From Rossellomorea aquimaris (GTDB lineage: Bacteria; Bacillota; Bacilli; Bacillales; Bacillaceae_B): 64,000 nucleotides of DNA. How positions within the stretch are numbered: position 1 is the first letter of the stretch; every line of letters starts with the position of its first letter. Both the position numbers and the translations under genes were made by a program. The notes below the pieces were generated by a model. That model was not told where the DNA came from and did not search any database. It was given only the letters and a program-made list of their open reading frames with translations. Where the stretch lies: positions 62,001 to 126,000 of the forward strand of contig NZ_VTEX01000002.1 in assembly GCF_008180865.1 (NCBI RefSeq), read 5' to 3'. Below, one piece after another: positions 44,132 through 52,499 of this stretch.

Positions 44132-44233
44132 TGAGCATCGCTTATCGATCCAAAGTCGATGATATATTCTTAAAGTCGTTAATAAACATGCCAAACGCGA
44201 TAATATATCCTTAAAGTCGATAATATCTCTACC
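44132..44233. repeat. Degenerate 20/21-bp tandem repeat, five units
   Basis: Units start at 44132, 44152, 44172, 44193 and 44213; the last four begin AAAGTCG or AAACGCG and continue (A/T)TAATAT with CC or TT at the end. The family is similar to the array at 31601-31724. It occupies the space between the EamA start and the GH4 terminator. Confidence 0.7.
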
Positions 44234-44280
44234 AAAATTACTTCCAACCCCCATTCTACTCGACAATCCACACAAAAAAA

Positions 44281-44306
44281 GTGCCCCAAATCACAATTTG
44301 AGACAC
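44281..44306 (-). terminator. Terminator of the PTS-GH4 operon
   Basis: On the minus strand GTGTCTCAAAT / ATTTGGGGCAC with two mismatches, then seven T, ten bases after the GH4 stop. Confidence 0.85.
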
Positions 44307-44315
44307 TCTCCTAGC

Positions 44316-45647
44316 TTAACTATGGCTAAATCGCTCACGAAACTGCGGTAAATACTCTTTATGTACCTCAAGCATTTCATCCAGCAGTAGCTTCGCCTTC
44401 ACATCACTCGTCACCAACGGATTGATCGTCATGGCAAGCATCGCTTTCTCATAGGACCCTGTTACCGATGCTTCCGCAGCAACCCGTTCAAATGATTTAA
44501 TTTGATGAACAAGTCCACTCACAGCCACCGGCAGCTCACCGACTACAATCGGCTTAGGACCAGATTTTGTAACGACGCAGTTCACTTCCACAGCAGATCC
44601 ACGTGGTAGATCACTGATCGCTCCGTTATTGCGGACATTCAGGGTTTGAATGTCACAGCGATCATTATAAATGGATGAGATGAGATTACAAGCCGCATCG
44701 CTGTAATAAGCCCCTCCCCTTTGTTCAAGCTGTGGAGGCTTGATATCTAGGTTTTCATCCTTGTAAAGTTCAAAAAGTACATTTTCTAATTGCTGAACCA
44801 CTTCTGCCCTGGTGGTCCCCGTCTTGAATTCTTCTAGCTGCTTTTCTAAAATATCACTTGTTTTATAAAAATAACGGTGATAGGGACATGGGATGATTCC
44901 TAGGCTCTTAATGAACTCCGGTTCCCATGGAAGCGGCGCAATATTCCTCATGCTGACCTGCTTGTCAGGGTTACTCATCATTTCCAGAACGTCCTCTAAA
45001 ACTGACTCACCGTCCACCAAAACGTCCAATCCGTACACCATATGATTCAATCCTGCGAAATCGATATGTAGTCGTTCTACCTCCACATCTAGAAGCTTGG
45101 CCAGTGTCATTCTCGTATTAATGGGAAGATTACATACGCCTATGACCTTAGGATGTGACCCGTAACGCAATAAAGCCTCTGTCACCATACCTGCAGGATT
45201 CGTAAAATTGATCAACCAGGCGTCCGGGCAAAGCTCCTGCATTTCATCAGCGATTTCAAGCAGAACAGGAATCGTCCTCATTCCCTTGAACAATCCCCCG
45301 GCTCCATTCGTTTCCTGGCCGATCATCCCGTACTTGATTGGAAGCCTCTCATCTTGAATTCTCGCTTTTAGTTGTCCGACTCTCATTTGAGTCGTGACAA
45401 AATCAGCATCTGCGAGCGCTTCTTTCCGGTCCAGTGTAAGGTGAATTTCCATGGGAACCCCAGCTTTTTCTACCATTCTTTTCGCTAAATTCCCGACTAT
45501 AGTAAGTTTTTCTTTCCCTGCTTCAATATCCACCAGCCACAGCTCACTCACTGGAAGCTCATCATAACGCTTGATCAGTCCTTCAACAAACTCGGGAGTA
45601 TAGCTTGAACCCCCGCCGATCGTAACAACCTTGATTCCTTTTTTCAT
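44316..45647 (-). CDS. GH4 6-phospho-beta-glucosidase family protein
   Basis: The protein is 443 residues from the ATG at 45645-45647 (GGGGAGG eight bases upstream). GH4 enzymes use NAD+ and a divalent metal. The Rossmann motif VVTIGGGSSYTPEFVEGL opens the protein; NFTNPAGMVTEAL, the metal-binding Cys in GVCNLPINTRM and the His in FAGLNHMVYG are present. Close family members hydrolyse phosphorylated cellobiose or lichenan oligomers (B. subtilis LicH). In this cluster the phosphodisaccharide could instead come from cell-wall glycans. It is the last gene of the regulator-IIB-IIC arm. Confidence 0.9.
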   Translation of the reverse strand: MKKGIKVVTIGGGSSYTPEFVEGLIKRYDELPVSELWLVDIEAGKEKLTIVGNLAKRMVEKAGVPMEIHLTLDRKEALADADFVTTQMRVGQLKARIQDERLPIKYGMIGQETNGAGGLFKGMRTIPVLLEIADEMQELCPDAWLINFTNPAGMVTEALLRYGSHPKVIGVCNLPINTRMTLAKLLDVEVERLHIDFAGLNHMVYGLDVLVDGESVLEDVLEMMSNPDKQVSMRNIAPLPWEPEFIKSLGIIPCPYHRYFYKTSDILEKQLEEFKTGTTRAEVVQQLENVLFELYKDENLDIKPPQLEQRGGAYYSDAACNLISSIYNDRCDIQTLNVRNNGAISDLPRGSAVEVNCVVTKSGPKPIVVGELPVAVSGLVHQIKSFERVAAEASVTGSYEKAMLAMTINPLVTSDVKAKLLLDEMLEVHKEYLPQFRERFSHS

Positions 45648-45666
45648 TGTGAATGCCTCCCCGAGA

Positions 45667-45957
45667 TTACTTTGCAACAAAGGCCAAAATAAAGCTTATT
45701 AAGAAACTTACAACTACTGCTAATAAAACGCGCTTCCTTTTAACAGAAGCATCCTCAACGGGACCTTCAATTTTCAAAAGAACAAATGAAAGTCCAATCG
45801 AAGCCGAAATCCCTGTTGCTAAAAATACGCTCCAATCCTTTGCGAGTCCCGCACTCATCAAAGGTTTGGAAAGAAGTAAAAGTCCGATGGATACGGAGAT
45901 TAGAAGAACAAACACACTTCTAAAACCGATTCTCTTCGGGACAACCGTTTCTGTCAT
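45667..45957 (-). CDS. Small membrane protein in the PTS operon, function unknown
   Basis: The 96-residue protein starts at the ATG 45955-45957 with AGGAGTG seven bases upstream. Three hydrophobic segments are seen (about residues 15-33, 45-63 and 75-95) with a charged loop KIEGPVEDASVKRKR before the last. It lies 19 bases before the GH4 gene and is separated from the IIC gene by two structured repeat copies. I do not recognise the family. Confidence 0.7.
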   Translation of the reverse strand: MTETVVPKRIGFRSVFVLLISVSIGLLLLSKPLMSAGLAKDWSVFLATGISASIGLSFVLLKIEGPVEDASVKRKRVLLAVVVSFLISFILAFVAK

Positions 45958-46044
45958 TTGAATCACTCCTAATGCTAATGAAGAAGTGGGAATCCTAGGA
46001 CCCCCACTTCTGCTTTTTGATATGATCGTATTTTGCTAGAGACA

Positions 46045-46315
46045 AAGCCCCTCCGCTTTTCTCTTTGTCCAGCTGCGGCGGCTAGCCCCTCGAGGTCATA
46101 AGTCCAGCCCGCCAAAAAGGCAAAGAACGCCTTTCCGGTGGACTTTCCTTATGCTTGTCGGGGCTGATCGAGCCTAATCCGCTTTTCTACTTGTCCAGCT
46201 ACGGGGCTTAGAGGCTCGAGGTCATAAGCTAATCCGTCAAGAAGGTTAAACTGCAACCTTCATGCCGGCTTAGCTTATGCTTGTCGCCTCTGGGCAAAGC
46301 CCCTCCGCTTTTCTA
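46045..46315. repeat. Two tandem copies of a structured Bacillus interspersed element
   Basis: Copy 1 (~46045-46188) and copy 2 (~46179-46315) share CCGCTTTTCT, TTGTCCAGCT, GGCTCGAGGTCATAAG-like and TTATGCTTGTCG blocks in the same order, with self-complementary ends. The design (CGCTTTTC...TTGTCCAGCT...GCTTGTCGGGGCTGA) matches the bcr-like palindromic repeats common between Bacillus genes. On the minus strand copy 2 begins at the TAG stop of the PTS IIC gene. Confidence 0.8.
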
Positions 46316-47593
46316 CGCCGCTTGTTGCTCGTTTTCTTCCATTTTTAACATTTTTTTATCGTACATCTTTAAGAATGGGAAGTAGATTGCGAAGGAAATT
46401 CCGATATTGATCAGAACCATAACGATCGCTCTCCAGTCACCACCCGTTGCCAGGTAAGCTCCTATCGGTGCAGGAAGGGTCCATGGCGGCATAATGTAAG
46501 TTGGTGATACTAATCCGACTGTCGTTGCCACATACGAAATTGTTGCCGTTATTAAAGGAACCGTGATGAAAGGTATGATTAGAATCGGATTCAATACGAT
46601 TGGAGCTCCAAAAATAATAGGCTCATTAATATTGAACAGGCCTGGTACTAGACATGTTTTCCCCAGTGCTTTCAAGTATTTCGAACGTGCAAAGAAGACC
46701 ATAGCAAGAACCAATCCAAGAGTTGCTCCTGATCCACCGATCCAAATGAACCACTGATAGAATGTTTCTGGAGCGATATGTGGAATCGGATTTCCACTGG
46801 CAACAGCATCGGCATTGTTCACAAGGAATACTTCCCAAAGCGGACGTGCTACCGTTCCTACAACTGATACACCATGAATTCCGAATGACCAGAAGAAATC
46901 TATAAGGAATACTGGAACCAATACTCCGAAAATACTGTCACCTGCTGTAACCAATGGAGCAACAGCGACACCAACTATATGATGAAGGTCGACTCCAGCT
47001 AAGACTGTGATGGATGAAACTAAAATGATAACAATCGCTACAGGAATAAGTGCTTCAAAGCTTCGTGATACAGATGCCGGTACTTGTTCAGGCATTTTGA
47101 TCGTAATGTTTTTTGTTTTACAGAAACGTAAAATTTCTACTGCCAGAATCGAGACGACCATGGCGACGAATAATCCATGACCACCGAGGTTGGTCATTGG
47201 CAGGACCCATCCTTCTCCGTCCATTACTTTAGGTGTAATTGTTAATAGAAGTGCAGCTACTGAAATTTGTGCACCGGATAATGGATCCAGGTTATAGCTT
47301 TTCGAAAGGTTGTATCCTATCCCGAAGGCTATATAGAGTGACATGATAAACATGGTCAGTCGGTAGGGAATCAGGATTTCGACGATGTTGTCAGCGGCCC
47401 ACTGTTTGATGTCTCCGAATATTCCTCCATCAGGAAGCGGTGGAAAAGCTAATATCAGGAAAAATGAACCGACGATAATAAATGGCAGTGCTGAAATAAC
47501 CCCATCCCGGATTGCTTGCAAATGCCTTTGTTCAGAGAGTCGGGCCATTGGACCTGACAAGTTGTTCTCTAGAAAATTCACAAACTTTTGCAT
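46313..47593 (-). CDS. PTS cellobiose/lactose-family IIC permease
   Basis: The 426-residue integral membrane component of a Lac-family PTS is complete: LSEQRHLQAIRDGVISALPFIIVGSFFLI opens it at ~20-48, FSWSFGIHG-type motif appears as FFWSFGIHGVSVVGT, and CLVPGLFNINEPIIFGAPIVLNP is the conserved substrate-gate motif. B. subtilis LicC is the nearest well-known type. The IIB gene lies 27 bases upstream; the IIA is the first gene of the divergent arm. The stop codon lies at the edge of an interspersed repeat. Confidence 0.93.
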   Translation of the reverse strand: MQKFVNFLENNLSGPMARLSEQRHLQAIRDGVISALPFIIVGSFFLILAFPPLPDGGIFGDIKQWAADNIVEILIPYRLTMFIMSLYIAFGIGYNLSKSYNLDPLSGAQISVAALLLTITPKVMDGEGWVLPMTNLGGHGLFVAMVVSILAVEILRFCKTKNITIKMPEQVPASVSRSFEALIPVAIVIILVSSITVLAGVDLHHIVGVAVAPLVTAGDSIFGVLVPVFLIDFFWSFGIHGVSVVGTVARPLWEVFLVNNADAVASGNPIPHIAPETFYQWFIWIGGSGATLGLVLAMVFFARSKYLKALGKTCLVPGLFNINEPIIFGAPIVLNPILIIPFITVPLITATISYVATTVGLVSPTYIMPPWTLPAPIGAYLATGGDWRAIVMVLINIGISFAIYFPFLKMYDKKMLKMEENEQQAA

Positions 47594-47620
47594 GTTTGTA
47601 CCCCCTTGTTTCCTATTAAA

Positions 47621-47926
47621 TTAGTTGGTTAATTCTTTTACTGTTTTCAGTAAAGTCGGACCGCCAAGTGGCGTGTACGCTTGTGGAGGAATCGGACCAC
47701 AAGGCACATTCGCTTCATCAGCGGCTTTCTTCACTTGGTCAAAACGGTGACGGATCTGCGGTGCTACCATACAAACATCCCATCCCTTGGATATCTCCTC
47801 AGATACTTCACCGGTCCCGATTGCATGGACTTCCATCACAATCCCTGCTTTGTCCCCTTCTTTTTTCAGTGCATTCACGACAATTGCGCTGGACATTCCA
47901 CCTGAACATACGAATAATACTCTCAT
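47621..47926 (-). CDS. PTS cellobiose/lactose-family IIB component
   Basis: The 101-residue cytoplasmic phosphocarrier has its active-site Cys7 in VLFVCSGGMSSAIVVNAL, the standard Lac-family IIB start. It receives phosphate from IIA and passes it to the incoming sugar at IIC. It starts two bases after the stop of the RpiR regulator, with its ribosome site inside that gene's end. Confidence 0.93.
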   Translation of the reverse strand: MRVLFVCSGGMSSAIVVNALKKEGDKAGIVMEVHAIGTGEVSEEISKGWDVCMVAPQIRHRFDQVKKAADEANVPCGPIPPQAYTPLGGPTLLKTVKELTN

Positions 47927-47928
47927 TT

Positions 47929-48795
47929 CTACTCTTCCTCCTCTTTCATCCTTTGAACTACTTCATGTGTATGAATAATTTGCTCGTAAACGCCATGTCC
48001 TTTTTTCATGCATAAAGCGACGAATAAAGCATCAATCACAACGAGTTGAGCAATTCTTGCCGTCATGGTCCCGATTCTGATATTGTGTTCTTCCTCGGAA
48101 ATCGTCAAGACGATATCAGCGAGCTTTCTTGCCGGGGATTTCCCATGCTGTGTCAATAGAACGATTGTGGCCCCTTTTTCCTGAGCGACGTTCATCAGCT
48201 TCAGTATTTCCTTTGTCTGACCCGATGTGGAGACGACGAAGAGAACGTCTCTCTCGGTTAAGTTTGCGGCCATCATCATCTGAACATGGATATCACTTGC
48301 TTGAAATGCGAGATAGTTCAGTCGTAACAGCTTTTGCGTAAAGTCCTCCGCTACTACAGCAGAACCGCCTACTCCATACAGGTATACCCTTTCAGCTTTA
48401 TGGAACGCGTTCACAGCCCGATCCAGTTCATCTATGGAAAAAAGCTTTTCCGTGTTCTTGATCGCTTGATAGGTGTTCACCAGTACTTTATTGAATACGG
48501 TTTCAATATTATCTTCAAAATGGAGGAGTGTATTGATGTCATGACTCTTTGTTTCTTCACTATTCGTGCTTTTGGCCAGTTCGATCTTCAGACCGCTGAA
48601 ACTATTGATTCCGATTCGTTTGCAGAACCGGATGATGGCCGCTTCACTGCTGCCGCATGATTGTGAGAGTTGCTTTGTCGTCATTTCCATTACTTTCTCA
48701 GGAAACTCCAACACATATTGAGCAACCGCAATTTCAGACGGTGTGTAGTTCTCCATCTGACTTTTGATGTGTTTTAATACTTGAAATTCCGTCAT
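47929..48795 (-). CDS. RpiR/MurR-family transcriptional regulator
   Basis: The protein is 288 residues from the ATG at 48793-48795 (GGAGG five bases upstream). The N-terminal HTH_6 domain shows TPSEIAVAQYVLEFPEKV and TKQLSQSCGSSEAAIIRFCKRIG; the C-terminal SIS domain (~115-250) binds phosphosugars (VYLYGVGGSAVVAEDF, FVVSTSGQTKEILKL). MurR of E. coli and Bacillus, from this family, senses MurNAc-6-phosphate. Location between the PTS and the mupG-murQ arm suggests control of both, with MurNAc-6-P or a phosphodisaccharide as signal. Confidence 0.92.
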   Translation of the reverse strand: MTEFQVLKHIKSQMENYTPSEIAVAQYVLEFPEKVMEMTTKQLSQSCGSSEAAIIRFCKRIGINSFSGLKIELAKSTNSEETKSHDINTLLHFEDNIETVFNKVLVNTYQAIKNTEKLFSIDELDRAVNAFHKAERVYLYGVGGSAVVAEDFTQKLLRLNYLAFQASDIHVQMMMAANLTERDVLFVVSTSGQTKEILKLMNVAQEKGATIVLLTQHGKSPARKLADIVLTISEEEHNIRIGTMTARIAQLVVIDALFVALCMKKGHGVYEQIIHTHEVVQRMKEEEE

Positions 48796-48821
48796 AGTCA
48801 CCTCCAAAAAAATGATTGTCT

Positions 48822-48835
48822 TGAAAAGGCTTTCA
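48822..48835 (-). promoter_or_regulatory. cre-like palindrome in the rpiR leader
   Basis: TGAAAAGGCTTTCA matches the CcpA cre consensus TGWNANCGNTNWCA except at one base. It lies just downstream of the predicted regulator transcription start, where CcpA can block elongation. The TGAAA/TTTCA arms could also be a second RpiR site. Confidence 0.5.
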
Positions 48836-48845
48836 GTTTAATATG

Positions 48846-48875
48846 ATTATATGCGATAATGAAATTAAATTTCAA
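48846..48875 (-). promoter_or_regulatory. Promoter of the regulator-PTS arm with overlapping operator
   Basis: On the minus strand TTGAAA (48870-48875), an 18-bp spacer and TATAAT (48846-48851) form a good SigA promoter. The 15-bp palindrome TGAAATTAAATTTCA (48860-48874) covers the -35 box and half the spacer, a position suited to repression by the adjacent RpiR regulator. Confidence 0.65.
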
Positions 48876-48955
48876 TATTATTTTAAAATATTTAAACTTT
48901 TATTTTACTATTCTAGTAGAAACCAGTTCTAAACAGGAATGAGGAGGAATACACA

Positions 48956-49288
48956 ATGGCAGAGGTACGCAACGTAGAAATGGAGATTTTTGAAATTATA
49001 TCAAACGGCGGGAATGCCAAAAGCACCGCATATGAGGCACTGGCAAAGGCACATGAAGGTAAGTTCGATGAAGCTGAAGAGATGCTGAAAACAGCCCATG
49101 AAGAACTGAACAAAGCTCACAAAACGCAAACGAGTCTCATTCAGGCTGAAATCAATGGGGAGAATTTCGAAAAATCACTTCTGATGATTCATGCCCAGGA
49201 CCACTTGATGACCTCTATCAGTGAAATCTCGTTGATCGAACAAATGATACCCTTGTTAAAAAGAATAGATAAACTTGAAAACAACTAA
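48956..49288 (+). CDS. PTS cellobiose/lactose-family IIA component
   Basis: The 110-residue all-helical phosphocarrier is a Lac-family IIA; the phosphorylated His is in LLMIHAQDHLMTSISE, and HEELNKAHKTQTSLIQAE is the family signature helix. It belongs with the IIB and IIC genes on the other side of the divergent promoter. Start: ATG after GAGGAGGAATACACA. It leads the operon containing mupG, murK-like kinase, anmK and murQ, which ties this PTS to amino-sugar salvage. Confidence 0.93.
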   Translation: MAEVRNVEMEIFEIISNGGNAKSTAYEALAKAHEGKFDEAEEMLKTAHEELNKAHKTQTSLIQAEINGENFEKSLLMIHAQDHLMTSISEISLIEQMIPLLKRIDKLENN

Positions 49289-49306
49289 TTTTAAGGAGGC
49301 ATATCA

Positions 49307-50395
49307 ATGAGTAAAAAACTGGGAGTTTCAATATACCCGAACCATTCCACGACTGTAAAGGATAAAGAATATCTGGCACTGGCTGCGTCTTACGGTTTTA
49401 AGCGTGTGTTCACCTGTTTATTATCAGTAGAGGGTGACAAGGATGGGATCATCTCGAATTTTAAAGAAACGATTAAGTTTGCCCGTGAAAAAAACATGGA
49501 AGTCATCGCTGACATCAGTCCACGCATTTTCAAAGAACTGAACATCTCCTATGATGATTTATCCTTTTTTGCGGATCTCGGGGCTCACGGTATCCGCCTG
49601 GATCTCGGGTATACAGGGCATGAAGAATCGATGATGTCGTATAACCCTTATGACTTGAAAATTGAACTTAATATGAGTAATGCTACGAAATATATCGACA
49701 ACATCATGACGTATCAACCGAATAAGGATCAATTGCTTGGATGTCATAACTTCTATCCGCACCGCTACTCCGGATTATCCTATCCATTCTTTATTGAATG
49801 CAGTAAAAAGTTTAAAGACTTTGGGATGAGAACGGCTGCGTTTGTCTCTTCTTCCGATGCAACATTCGGTCCCTGGCCGGTCACGGAAGGTTTGCCTACG
49901 TTAGAAATGCACCGGAACCTTCCGATCGATGTTCAGGCGAAGCATCTTTTTGCCACAGGTTTAATTGATGATGTCATTATCAGTAACGCTTATGCATCAG
50001 AACGTGAAATGCAACTGCTTAGCGAACTGAACACATCGAAGCTTACCTTTACAGTCGAAACCCATGAAACGACAACAGACTTAGAAAAGACGATTATTTT
50101 TGAAGAACCGCACTTCTATCGTGGTGACGTATCTGATTATATGATCCGCTCGACTCAAAGCCGCGTGAAATATCGTGGAAGAGAATTTGCTCCACATAAT
50201 ACGGCAGACATTAAACGGGGCGATATTGTGATTGAAAACGACCTATATGCCCAGTATGCAGGAGAACTTCAGATAGCGCTTCAAGATATGGAGAACTCAG
50301 GCAAAACCAATGTGGTGGGACGGATCCGCGAAGAAGAAATCTTCTTATTGGATTACCTGAAGCCTTGGGGTAAATTTGCCTTTCAAACCAAGTAA
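49307..50395 (+). CDS. mupG: 6-phospho-N-acetylmuramidase MupG (DUF871)
   Basis: The 362-residue protein fits DUF871/MupG: an N-terminal TIM barrel (LGVSIYPNHSTTVKDKEYL, FADLGAHGIRLDLGYTG, GCHNFYPHRYSGLS) and a C-terminal cyclophilin-like domain (RVKYRGREFAPHNTADI). MupG of S. aureus hydrolyses MurNAc-6-P-GlcNAc to MurNAc-6-P and GlcNAc in the cytoplasm. It lies 18 bases after the PTS IIA gene (AAGGAGG before the ATG). Downstream MurK-, AnmK- and MurQ-type genes process the expected products. Confidence 0.9.
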   Translation: MSKKLGVSIYPNHSTTVKDKEYLALAASYGFKRVFTCLLSVEGDKDGIISNFKETIKFAREKNMEVIADISPRIFKELNISYDDLSFFADLGAHGIRLDLGYTGHEESMMSYNPYDLKIELNMSNATKYIDNIMTYQPNKDQLLGCHNFYPHRYSGLSYPFFIECSKKFKDFGMRTAAFVSSSDATFGPWPVTEGLPTLEMHRNLPIDVQAKHLFATGLIDDVIISNAYASEREMQLLSELNTSKLTFTVETHETTTDLEKTIIFEEPHFYRGDVSDYMIRSTQSRVKYRGREFAPHNTADIKRGDIVIENDLYAQYAGELQIALQDMENSGKTNVVGRIREEEIFLLDYLKPWGKFAFQTK

Positions 50396-50412
50396 AGTGG
50401 AGGTTTCTTTAG

Positions 50413-51327
50413 ATGACTAGAGTAATAGGAATCGATGCAGGCGGGACGAAAATACAAGGACTCGTTCTTGACTTAGAGAAGAACATCCTGTTTCAAAGCT
50501 TATCCGGACACGGTAATCCCACGGTTTCCTTTGAAGAGGCATTAACCAATCTCTCATCCGTTATTCAACAATGCCTGGATCACACTTCTTCTGAAGAGGT
50601 GTCCCATATTGTGATCGGGATGGCAGGTGCCGAGTCCGGTAATCTGGCTCATCGAATCAAGACGGAGTTACAAAGGATGACTTCCCTGCCTATTATCCTT
50701 TTGAATGATGCCACCCTCGCCTATTTCAGTTTAATCGGGAATCAGAACGGTGTGATGACCATTGCGGGAACGGGCTCGATTTGTTATGGACGAAACGGGA
50801 AACAGGAAGGAACAACCGGAGGCTGGGGACATCTTCTTGGTGACGAAGGCAGCGCATATCATATTGCAATTGAAGCCTGTAAACAGATTTCCATGGAGAT
50901 GGATTCCGGTAAACCACTTTCCCCTCTCTCACGTGACATATTAAACGAAATCGGTGCTAGTGATGGGAAGGGTTTAAAAGGGTTTATCTATTCTTCTGCC
51001 AAAGGTGAAATTGCAAAGCTTGCGAAAGTGGTTCACAAGCAAGCTGAGGATGGTAATGACGCTGCCATTCTTTTACTTAAAATAGCCGGTGAACAGCTTG
51101 CCCGACAGACGATTTCCTTATTGGATAAACTACAGATCGGTTCCAAACCGGTTATCGCCATAAAAGGAAGTGTCCTTGAACATAATGTGGTGGTGCAATC
51201 CGTTTTTAAAGTAAGAATTTCAGAGCGTTTTCCAAACGCATCCTATATCGTCGACTCAACCTCCCCTGCCACCGGGGCAGTCGATGTGACAAAAGCCATC
51301 AGGGAAGGAAGGTTGTCAAATGAGTAA
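50413..51327 (+). CDS. murK: BadF/BadG-type N-acetylglucosamine (MurNAc) kinase, MurK-like
   Basis: The 304-residue ASKHA-fold kinase has the phosphate-1 motif VIGIDAGGTKIQGLVLD, the catalytic region LLNDATLAYFSL, and the adenosine motif AIKGSVLEHN. TIAGTGSICYG and GGWGHLLGDEGSAYHI are typical of GlcNAc kinases. In Clostridium MurK phosphorylates both GlcNAc and MurNAc. Here it would act on the GlcNAc released by MupG. It lies 17 bases after mupG and overlaps anmK by eight bases. Confidence 0.88.
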   Translation: MTRVIGIDAGGTKIQGLVLDLEKNILFQSLSGHGNPTVSFEEALTNLSSVIQQCLDHTSSEEVSHIVIGMAGAESGNLAHRIKTELQRMTSLPIILLNDATLAYFSLIGNQNGVMTIAGTGSICYGRNGKQEGTTGGWGHLLGDEGSAYHIAIEACKQISMEMDSGKPLSPLSRDILNEIGASDGKGLKGFIYSSAKGEIAKLAKVVHKQAEDGNDAAILLLKIAGEQLARQTISLLDKLQIGSKPVIAIKGSVLEHNVVVQSVFKVRISERFPNASYIVDSTSPATGAVDVTKAIREGRLSNE

Positions 51328-52480
51328 ACGTTTAGCTGTCGGGTTAATGTCCGGTACGTCTGTGGATGGGGTGGATGCTGCCCTTGTTTCAATTGAAGGC
51401 AGCGGCACGGATACAAAAGTGGAGCTCGCCCATTATTCAACGGCTTCCTTCCCTCCAAAGGTAAAAAAGAAAATCTTTGAAGTGATGAGTATAACAGAAT
51501 CGTCCACTCCCCTCCTTTCCAGCTTGCATTTTGAACTTGGAGACGTTTATGCCGATGCAGTTTTGAAGGTATGTAGGGAGGCTGGCGTTTCAGTAGAGGA
51601 GTTAGACTTTATCGGATCTCACGGGCAAACGGTTTATCACCAGCCCTTTCATACGGAAGATTCGGTTCCTTCCACTCTGCAAATCGGTGAGCCGAGCGTG
51701 ATTGCGTACCGTACAAACACCAGAGTCGTCTCCAATTTCCGCTCCATGGATATGGCTGCCGGCGGTGAAGGGGCACCCCTTGTACCTTATACTGAATTCC
51801 TTCTCTATCGAAAAAAAGGCCAGGGAAGACTTCTTCAGAATATTGGCGGTATCGGGAATGTGACCGTACTTCCTAAAGATTGCGCTCTTCACGAAGTATT
51901 CGCGTTTGATACCGGTCCCGGAAATATGGTCATAGATGGATTATGCGAGCGACTATTCGGTCTATCTTTTGATGAGAATGGAGTGATTGCTGAGAGTGGA
52001 ATGGTCCATACAGACGCAGCACAGAAATGGATGGAATGGGAGAAGGATTTCTTCCTTAAAGAGCCTCCAAAGTCAACGGGGCGTGAGCTTTTTGGAGAGG
52101 TATTCGTAAATCGGATCCTTGACGAGTTTGGTAGTCTTTCAAAAGAAGACCTGATTGCGACGGCAACCTACTTTACAGCTCTGACGATTGCGGATGCCTA
52201 TGAGAATTTCGTTCTTCCTGAACATTCGATAAATGAAGTGATCATCAGCGGTGGAGGAAGCTATAATGGGACGCTTCTCCATATGATGAGGGAACTTCTT
52301 CCAGAGTTGAAAATTCTTATTCAGGAAGATATCGGTTATTCCTCCGATGCGAAAGAAGCGATTGCCTTTGCCCTATTGGCAAACGAAACGCTGCATGGCA
52401 ATCCAAGCAACGTACCAGGAGCAACAGGGGCAAGTAAATCTGTTATATTAGGCACCATCACACCACGGCCCATACTTTGA
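51320..52480 (+). CDS. anmK: 1,6-anhydro-N-acetylmuramic acid kinase
   Basis: The 386-residue enzyme opens the anhydro ring of anhMurNAc while phosphorylating it to MurNAc-6-P. Motifs are LAVGLMSGTSVDGVDAALV, FIGSHGQTVYH, LLQNIGGIGNVTVLP with DTGPGNMVIDGL, and IISGGGSYNGTL, all characteristic. The overlap with the kinase gene and the short gap to murQ mean a tight operon. Its presence implies that anhydro-sugars from lytic transglycosylases reach the cell. Confidence 0.95.
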   Translation: MSKRLAVGLMSGTSVDGVDAALVSIEGSGTDTKVELAHYSTASFPPKVKKKIFEVMSITESSTPLLSSLHFELGDVYADAVLKVCREAGVSVEELDFIGSHGQTVYHQPFHTEDSVPSTLQIGEPSVIAYRTNTRVVSNFRSMDMAAGGEGAPLVPYTEFLLYRKKGQGRLLQNIGGIGNVTVLPKDCALHEVFAFDTGPGNMVIDGLCERLFGLSFDENGVIAESGMVHTDAAQKWMEWEKDFFLKEPPKSTGRELFGEVFVNRILDEFGSLSKEDLIATATYFTALTIADAYENFVLPEHSINEVIISGGGSYNGTLLHMMRELLPELKILIQEDIGYSSDAKEAIAFALLANETLHGNPSNVPGATGASKSVILGTITPRPIL

Positions 52481-52499
52481 AAGGCAGGTAACAATACAA

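Noticed and set aside
44132..44275. N-terminal extension of the EamA transporter (about 100 residues).
   Set aside because: The extension runs through the tandem repeat array, has no membrane or family features, and a good start with ribosome site exists at 43972.
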